Part shown: piece by piece, positions 6,537 to 10,574 of the stretch
Layout: each line of letters starts with the position of its first letter
Position numbering within the stretch: the first letter of the stretch is position 1
Assembly: GCA_964568355.1 (NCBI GenBank)
Contig: CAZMRK010000624.1
Location: 1-10,574 of the forward strand
Length of the DNA stretch: 10,574 nucleotides
DNA from: JAJPJX01 sp964568355
GTDB taxonomy: Bacteria; Acidobacteriota; Terriglobia; Bryobacterales; Bryobacteraceae
Direction: 5' to 3'
The notes under the pieces: model-generated
Database searches by the model: none
What the model was told of the DNA's origin: nothing
Seen by the model: only the letters and a program-made list of their open reading frames with translations
Program-made: the position numbers and the translations under genes

Positions 6537-8150
6537 GTGACCGCCAGAAAGCGCAATTGGCTGATCGGCATCGGTCTGGCACTGGCCGCCGGACTGACGG
6601 GAATCTATGTCGCGGCGTCTATACTGGCCCGCCGCTTTGAGCCGTACATTCGCGAGCAGGCGATCGCTTACCTGCGCCAGCGCTTCGACAGCGAGGTGGA
6701 ACTGGCATCGCTGAAGGTGCGCATGCCGGCAACCTCGCCGCTGCGCCTGCTGACCACCAAGGGACGCGGCTCGGTCGCGCACATTGAAGGTTCCGGCCTG
6801 GTGCTGCGGCACAAGGGCCGCCGCGACGTTCCCCCCATGTTCGTGATGCACAAGTTCCGGTTCGACGTGGACCTGGGGAAGCTCTTCGACACGCCCAAGA
6901 TGGTGCCCCTGGTCACGCTGGACGGAATGGAGATTACGCTTCCGCCCAAGGGACAACGGCCCAAGCTGAGCCGCAGCGATGGAGGCGCGGACACGGAAAA
7001 ATCCCAAGCCACGGCCTCGCGTCCGGCGGCGATCATCGAGCAGGTCGTCTTTCACGGCGCAAAGCTGGTGATCCTGCCACGCGATCCGAAGAAGGTTCCA
7101 CTGCGGTTCGAGATTCACGAACTCCGGCTCCGCTCGGTGGGCGTCGGCATGCCGATGAAGTATGAGGCTACGCTGACCAATCCCAAGCCGCCCGGCGAGA
7201 TCAAGAGTACCGGCACGTTCGGGCCATGGAACGCCGAAGAACCGGGCGATTCTCCCCTGGCGGGAGATTATGTCTTTGATAAGGCCGATCTGGGTGTGTT
7301 TCAGGGTATCGCGGGCATTCTGCACTCCACCGGACGCTTCGAGGGCGCGCTGGATTCGATCACGGCCAAGGGGCAGGCGACGGTCCCGGATTTCCGGCTA
7401 AAGATGGCCGGCAACCACGTGCCGCTCGCCACGACATTCGAAGTCCTGGTGGATGGCACAAACGGAAACACCGTGCTGAAGCCGGTCGTGGCAACTCTGG
7501 GAACCACGCGCTTCACCACCAGCGGCGCGGTCATCAAGCACGATGGAGATCAGCGCCGCACCATCGGCCTGGATGTCCTGATGCCCGACGGAGATCTGCG
7601 CGATCTGCTCCGTCTCGCGACCAAGGGGCAGTCGTTCATGGAGGGGCGCATCCGGTTGAAGACGCGCCTCGATATTCCGCCTCTTTCGGGCAAGGTACGG
7701 GAAAAGCTCCGGCTGAAGGGCAGTTTCGATGTGACGCAGGCCAAGTTTTTGCGCTCCACCATCCAGAACCAGCTCGATTCCCTGAGCCGCCGCGCGCAGG
7801 GACAGCCCAAGAATGAGGAGATCGACGAAGTGGTGTCGCGGATCACGGGAGCCTTCCTGTTACAGAACGAGGTGGTGGACTTCGAGCGCATCACCTTCGG
7901 AGTGCCCGGCGCCGACGTGGACCTGGCGGGAAAGTACGACCTGAACGGCAACACGCTGGACTTCCACGGCGCCCTCAAGCTACAGGCCAAGGTTTCGCAG
8001 ACCACCACCGGGTGGAAACGCTGGGCGCTCAAGCCGGTGGACCCGTTTTTCTCCAAAAAAGGCGCGGGAACCTATCTGCCCATCAAAGTGGACGGGACCT
8101 CCCGCCAACCTCACTTCGGCCTGAATCTCCGCCACAAGGCCGGCAGCTAG
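6537..8150 (+). CDS. AsmA-like inner-membrane-anchored protein
   Basis: This 537-residue protein begins at a GTG preceded by AAGAAGGG at 8 bases. A basic N-terminus (MTARKRNW) and one transmembrane helix (about residues 8-30) anchor it in the inner membrane, leaving the rest periplasmic. The body is made of repeating amphipathic beta-strands, as in AsmA/TamB/VPS13-like bridge proteins. A polar linker lies at about residues 138-162. The C-terminal part contains the alternating pattern VDFERITFGVPGADVDLAGKYDLNG, followed by a region ending in a KVDGTSRQPHFGLNL-type strand, which is characteristic of the AsmA C-terminal domain. The family is linked to phospholipid transport and outer-membrane homeostasis. 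The gene stands alone on this strand between two opposing genes, so context adds little. The family assignment rests on topology and C-terminal pattern; specific function is unknown. Confidence 0.78.
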   Translation: MTARKRNWLIGIGLALAAGLTGIYVAASILARRFEPYIREQAIAYLRQRFDSEVELASLKVRMPATSPLRLLTTKGRGSVAHIEGSGLVLRHKGRRDVPPMFVMHKFRFDVDLGKLFDTPKMVPLVTLDGMEITLPPKGQRPKLSRSDGGADTEKSQATASRPAAIIEQVVFHGAKLVILPRDPKKVPLRFEIHELRLRSVGVGMPMKYEATLTNPKPPGEIKSTGTFGPWNAEEPGDSPLAGDYVFDKADLGVFQGIAGILHSTGRFEGALDSITAKGQATVPDFRLKMAGNHVPLATTFEVLVDGTNGNTVLKPVVATLGTTRFTTSGAVIKHDGDQRRTIGLDVLMPDGDLRDLLRLATKGQSFMEGRIRLKTRLDIPPLSGKVREKLRLKGSFDVTQAKFLRSTIQNQLDSLSRRAQGQPKNEEIDEVVSRITGAFLLQNEVVDFERITFGVPGADVDLAGKYDLNGNTLDFHGALKLQAKVSQTTTGWKRWALKPVDPFFSKKGAGTYLPIKVDGTSRQPHFGLNLRHKAGS

Positions 8151-8156
8151 CACTAC

Positions 8157-8209
8157 TGTGTTACAAAGTGGGGCAGGCTTCGCATCTTAGGTGCCAACTT
8201 TGTAACACA
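8157..8209. repeat. 13-bp perfect inverted repeat with 27-base loop between convergent genes
   Basis: The arms TGTGTTACAAAGT (8157-8169) and ACTTTGTAACACA (8197-8209) are perfectly complementary. Two further G-C pairs are possible after one mismatch. The element starts 6 bases after the AsmA stop codon and ends 11 bases before the DUF1080 stop codon. The stem is AT-rich relative to the surroundings and has no T tract, so it is not a textbook intrinsic terminator. It could still act as a two-way terminator or mRNA-end stabiliser, or be a small REP/MITE-like dispersed element. The flanks (CTAC and ACCT) show at most a 2-base AC repeat, so no target duplication is supported. Confidence 0.7.
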
Positions 8210-8220
8210 ACCTCCTGGCG

Positions 8221-9345
8221 CTAGATCCGCTTGATCCGCACGTCCTTGAACTCCTCCCACTTGCCCAGTTGATGGGCCTGCAGCTCGATGCTGCCCTCCC
8301 CGGTGTAGTCAAGCTGATCGTATTCGAGTACGTTCTCGCCATTGATGCGAACCATGACGTACTTGCCCTTCACGACCATCTGGAACGGCCACCACTTTTC
8401 CGCTTCGATGCGGGGATAGGCGGCGCGCTTGAAATAATACAGCGAGCCGGTCGGATAATGGGCGCCCTCCACGTCGTGCAACTGGATCTCGTAGTGCCGG
8501 CCTTTCAGCCCCTCTCCGGCGGTGCGGAACAGGATGCCTCCGTTGTGATGGGCGTTATGGCGCACATAGGCATGAAACTCGAAATCCTGAAATTTCTCCT
8601 TGGTCGCAATATGGCCCAGCCCGTCGCCGCGGATCACCTCGCCGTACGGCTGAAAGTTGGGCTTGCCCTCGGAGACGAACCACTTATCCAGATCGGATTC
8701 GCCGCCATAGAGCGTGATCCACTGATCGGTGGAGGGCAGCTCCCGGATGCGCAAATTGCGGAAACGGATGGGATACGATAGCGATTCGAAGCCAAGATAG
8801 CCGCGGCGATAGCGATGGCGCAATTCGGGAACGGTGGTGACGTCGAGATCCTGAATCAGCTCTTCGTTGGTCCAAACGCGCAGTTTGGGCCAGTCCATCA
8901 GAATGCGGAAGGTGTTCCACTCCCCCTTGTTCTTGACGTTGACCTTCAACGGCGCGGCCACCGGCATGATGGCGCCCATGGACTGCGGCATGGGCTTCTC
9001 ATCCACCTGCTGGAAGAGATGCAATTGCATACCGCACCACATCGGCCGGCCATGCTCGGGGACATGGAAATAGATGCCGGAATCCATCCAGCCCTTGATG
9101 AAGAACTCGCCGCGGAAATCGAAGTTCTCGTACCGGCGGTTCGAGCGCAGCCAGGCCGGGAACCCCGAGCCCTCATGCACGACGATGGCGCCGTCGCGTA
9201 CGTAGAAGGCCGTTTCGGGGCCTTCCTGAATCGTCCATCCGTGGAGCGTCTTCCCATCGAACAACGGGACGAAGCCGTCTTCCGGCTGGGCTTGTAAAAA
9301 GGCAGGCATGGCGGCGGTGCCCGCCAGAAATGCGCGTCGATTCAT
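8221..9345 (-). CDS. Tat-exported tandem DUF1080 (3-keto-disaccharide hydrolase family) protein
   Basis: This 374-residue protein has a twin-arginine type leader (MNRRAFLAGTAAMPAFLQAQ; RRxFL) and two DUF1080 concanavalin-like beta-sandwich domains. Domain 1 (about 24-205) opens with FVPLFDGKTLHGWTI and closes with IRFRNLRIREL. Domain 2 (about 207-374) opens with WITLYGGESDLDKWF and closes with EEFKDVRIKRI. Each has the typical internal features: the RGEFFIKGWMDSGIYFH and HAYVRHNAHHNGGILFR strands, and the MQLH / IQLHD strand. Members of this family, now named 3-keto-disaccharide hydrolase, cleave 3-keto-glycosides, and many are exported in Acidobacteria and Planctomycetes. No GFO/IDH oxidoreductase that would make the 3-keto substrate is in the window. 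The ATG at 9345 is preceded by TACAAT 7 bases upstream, with no Shine-Dalgarno. Which domain is catalytic cannot be told here. Confidence 0.88.
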   Translation of the reverse strand: MNRRAFLAGTAAMPAFLQAQPEDGFVPLFDGKTLHGWTIQEGPETAFYVRDGAIVVHEGSGFPAWLRSNRRYENFDFRGEFFIKGWMDSGIYFHVPEHGRPMWCGMQLHLFQQVDEKPMPQSMGAIMPVAAPLKVNVKNKGEWNTFRILMDWPKLRVWTNEELIQDLDVTTVPELRHRYRRGYLGFESLSYPIRFRNLRIRELPSTDQWITLYGGESDLDKWFVSEGKPNFQPYGEVIRGDGLGHIATKEKFQDFEFHAYVRHNAHHNGGILFRTAGEGLKGRHYEIQLHDVEGAHYPTGSLYYFKRAAYPRIEAEKWWPFQMVVKGKYVMVRINGENVLEYDQLDYTGEGSIELQAHQLGKWEEFKDVRIKRI

Positions 9346-9380
9346 GTTTTCGATTGTATAGGGTTTGGTGGAATAGAAGC
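9346..9380. promoter_or_regulatory. Divergent start region of DUF1080 gene (leaderless-type) and HIT gene
   Basis: Reading the minus strand, TACAAT (9358-9353, one mismatch to TATAAT) is followed by CGAAAAC and the DUF1080 ATG, a 7-base gap identical to that of the monooxygenase gene. Reading the plus strand, GGTGGA (9367-9372) is a Shine-Dalgarno-like match 8 bases before the HIT ATG at 9381. It supports that start over the in-frame ATG at 9330, which would overlap the DUF1080 gene. TATAGG (9357-9362) is a weak candidate -10 for the HIT gene. Confidence 0.42.
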
Positions 9381-9821
9381 ATGGCCTGTATTTTTTGCGA
9401 GATTGTCTCCGGGGCGCTGGCTGCTCCGGTGGTGTGGGAAGATGAGCTGACCCTGGGTTTTCTCGACCACCGGCCGCTATTCCCCGGCCACACCCTGCTG
9501 GTGCCCAAGCAGCATATCGAGACCTTGCCGGAGCTGCCGGCCGAGATGCTGGCGCCGCTCTTCGCCGCCGCGCAGAGGCTGGCGCGCGCCATGGAGGCTG
9601 GCTTGAGTGCCGACGGCTCCTTCGTGGCGATCAACAACCGCATCAGCCAGAGTGTCCCGCACTTGCATATCCACGTGGTGCCCCGCCGCAAAAAAGATGG
9701 GCTGAAGGGATTTTTCTGGCCTCGCCAGAAGTATGCCGATGCCGCCGAAGAGATGCGCTATCGCGATCTGGTGCGTGAGGCCGCCGAATGGAAGCCCGGA
9801 GCGCGGCCGCATGTACAATAG
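9381..9821 (+). CDS. HIT-family (Zn-type) nucleotide hydrolase
   Basis: This 146-residue cytoplasmic protein is of the usual single-domain HIT length. It begins MACIFCEI, whose Cys3 and Cys6 are the zinc cysteines of the HinT-like subgroup; His45 in VPKQHIETL and His94 are the likely remaining zinc ligands. The HIT motif is SVPHLHIHVVPR, with His96 the expected nucleophile. The C-terminal GFFWPRQKYADAAEEM block is typical of bacterial members. HIT proteins hydrolyse the nucleotide alpha-phosphate in phosphoramidates or dinucleoside polyphosphates; the physiological substrate here is not defined. ATG 9381 is chosen because the conserved family N-terminus starts there; the extra 17 residues from ATG 9330 look unlike the family. 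The TAG stop at 9819-9821 is six bases before the ceramidase-family ATG in the same frame, suggesting one transcript. Confidence 0.93.
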   Translation: MACIFCEIVSGALAAPVVWEDELTLGFLDHRPLFPGHTLLVPKQHIETLPELPAEMLAPLFAAAQRLARAMEAGLSADGSFVAINNRISQSVPHLHIHVVPRRKKDGLKGFFWPRQKYADAAEEMRYRDLVREAAEWKPGARPHVQ

Positions 9822-9827
9822 CACCGA
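9814..9827 (+). promoter_or_regulatory. Possible -10 element at the HIT/ceramidase junction
   Basis: TACAAT (9814-9819) overlaps the last HIT codons and the first base of the HIT stop, and lies 8 bases before the ceramidase-family ATG at 9828. There is no Shine-Dalgarno upstream of that ATG. The spacing resembles the -10-to-ATG spacing of the monooxygenase and DUF1080 genes. The hexamer could be chance coding sequence, with translation of the second gene depending on reinitiation after the HIT stop. Confidence 0.25.
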
Positions 9828-10574
9828 ATGGCCGAACATCCGCTGCTTGCCGGCACAGGCCGGTCCGACATCACACCCGCTCCAGGCACCCCGCAAGGGG
9901 GCTGGGGCGCTCAAACCCATCAGCGCGGGGTGGGCGCCGATATGCCGCTGTACGCCACGGCGCTGGTGCTGGACGGCGGCGAAGGGCAGATCGCAATCGT
10001 CGAAGCCGATGCGATCGGCTTCGATTGGGAATGGACGTGGAAGATTCTCGACGCCATCACGGCGCTGAGTGGAATTCCGCGGGAGCGCATTCGCTTTTCG
10101 TGTTCGCACACGCACTCGGGTCCCAATACCTTCCGCCTGGCCAATATCAGCGAGGGTCTGGATATGGCCGTGGCCTATCTGGAAGATCTGCCGCGGCGCA
10201 TCGCCGGGGCGGTCTGGCAGGCGCAGCGAAGCCTCCGTCCAGTGCGCTGCGCGGCCGGCGAGGGCCGCTGCGAGATCAGTGTCAACCGCCGCTTCCGCGC
10301 GCCGGACGGGAGCATGGTTGTCGGCCGGAACTGGGAAGGCCCGGTGGATCCCACGGTACGCGTCGTGCGCTTTGACGACCTGGAGCAGAACCCCGTGGCC
10401 GTCCTGTTGCATTATTCCTGTCACGGCACCACTATCGCCTGGCAGAGCGCCCATTTCACGCCGGATTTTCCCGGGCCGGCGCGGCAGGTGGTGGAAGAGC
10501 AGATCGGCGGGACGTGCCTTTTCCTGCAGGGCGCCGCCGGCAATATCAGCCCGCGCGGAGGCTTTACCGGAGAC
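9828..10574 (+). CDS. Neutral/alkaline ceramidase-family amidase (5' part, cut by right window edge)
   Basis: The frame is open from ATG 9828 to the window end (249 codons). It shows the ordered motifs of neutral/alkaline non-lysosomal ceramidases: GTGRSDITPAPGT near the N-terminus, RFSCSHTHSGP (His94, His96, zinc-site region), SVNRR (154-155, substrate-binding Arg region), HYSCHGTT (His199, second zinc His) and FLQGAAGNISPRG (Ser241, the position of the nucleophile Ser in Pseudomonas ceramidase). Family members hydrolyse the N-acyl amide bond of ceramide, but acidobacterial homologues are numerous and their substrates unproven. No signal peptide is visible and none can be added, because the HIT stop lies in the same frame nine bases upstream of this ATG; this part looks cytoplasmic, unlike classic secreted ceramidases. 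The downstream zinc ligands (Glu, Tyr) and the C-terminal domain are outside the window. Confidence 0.87.
   Translation, partial: MAEHPLLAGTGRSDITPAPGTPQGGWGAQTHQRGVGADMPLYATALVLDGGEGQIAIVEADAIGFDWEWTWKILDAITALSGIPRERIRFSCSHTHSGPNTFRLANISEGLDMAVAYLEDLPRRIAGAVWQAQRSLRPVRCAAGEGRCEISVNRRFRAPDGSMVVGRNWEGPVDPTVRVVRFDDLEQNPVAVLLHYSCHGTTIAWQSAHFTPDFPGPARQVVEEQIGGTCLFLQGAAGNISPRGGFTGD

Noticed and set aside
6258..7325. Minus-strand open frame (355 codons) spanning the monooxygenase start and AsmA-like gene
   Set aside because: It crosses a promoter gap and overlaps two supported genes. Its composition is that of a shadow frame.
9330..9380. Earlier in-frame ATG for the HIT gene, adding 17 residues
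   Set aside because: The extra residues are unlike the family, the ATG would overlap the DUF1080 coding start, and MACIFCEI at 9381 is the conserved N-terminus with a Shine-Dalgarno-like GGTGGA before it.
9477..10454. Minus-strand open frame (325 codons) across HIT and ceramidase genes
   Set aside because: Both overlapped genes have strong catalytic motifs on the plus strand; the antisense translation has none.

Overview
The window is GC-rich, densely coded DNA. Its gene content points to an Acidobacteriota of the Solibacter/Bryobacterales type. The markers are a 1147-residue Oar-like TonB-dependent receptor with an N-terminal carboxypeptidase-regulatory-like domain, a cytochrome c-PHM-type copper monooxygenase fusion, a tandem DUF1080 (3-keto-disaccharide hydrolase) protein and a neutral-ceramidase-family protein. 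This assignment comes from protein family resemblance only; no rRNA or other phylogenetic marker is present. I found no tRNA, rRNA, CRISPR array, transposase or phage gene.

Layout. 1-743 (-): 5' part of an exported TPR protein that runs off the left edge. 744-791: short divergent promoter region. 792-4235 (+): Oar-like outer-membrane receptor. 4236-4316: convergent gap with GC-rich hairpins that probably terminate the receptor transcript. 4317-6493 (-): two-gene operon, transcribed monooxygenase first and then an exported bicupin, 14 bases apart. 6494-6536: compact divergent promoter. 6537-8150 (+): membrane-anchored AsmA-like protein. 8151-8220: convergent gap holding a 13-bp perfect inverted repeat. 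8221-9345 (-): Tat-exported tandem DUF1080 protein. 9346-9380: divergent gap. 9381-9821 (+): Zn-type HIT hydrolase. 9828-10574 (+): start of a ceramidase-family amidase, in the same frame as the HIT gene and cut by the right edge.

How the genes may work together. Most products are predicted to act in the envelope: the receptor at the outer membrane, the TPR protein, copper monooxygenase, bicupin and DUF1080 protein in the periplasm, and the AsmA-like protein anchored in the inner membrane. This fits a bacterium that takes up and oxidises or hydrolyses complex organic matter. The monooxygenase/bicupin pair is the only clearly coupled catalytic unit, and its substrate is unknown. The HIT and ceramidase genes are probably co-transcribed.

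The most notable non-coding signal is a repeated start-site geometry. Two minus-strand genes have a -10-like hexamer exactly 7 bases before their ATG (TATAAT before the monooxygenase, TACAAT before the DUF1080 gene). The ceramidase has TACAAT 8 bases before its ATG. All three lack a good Shine-Dalgarno at the usual distance, which suggests leaderless transcripts. I did not find a convincing wholly new multi-gene system.
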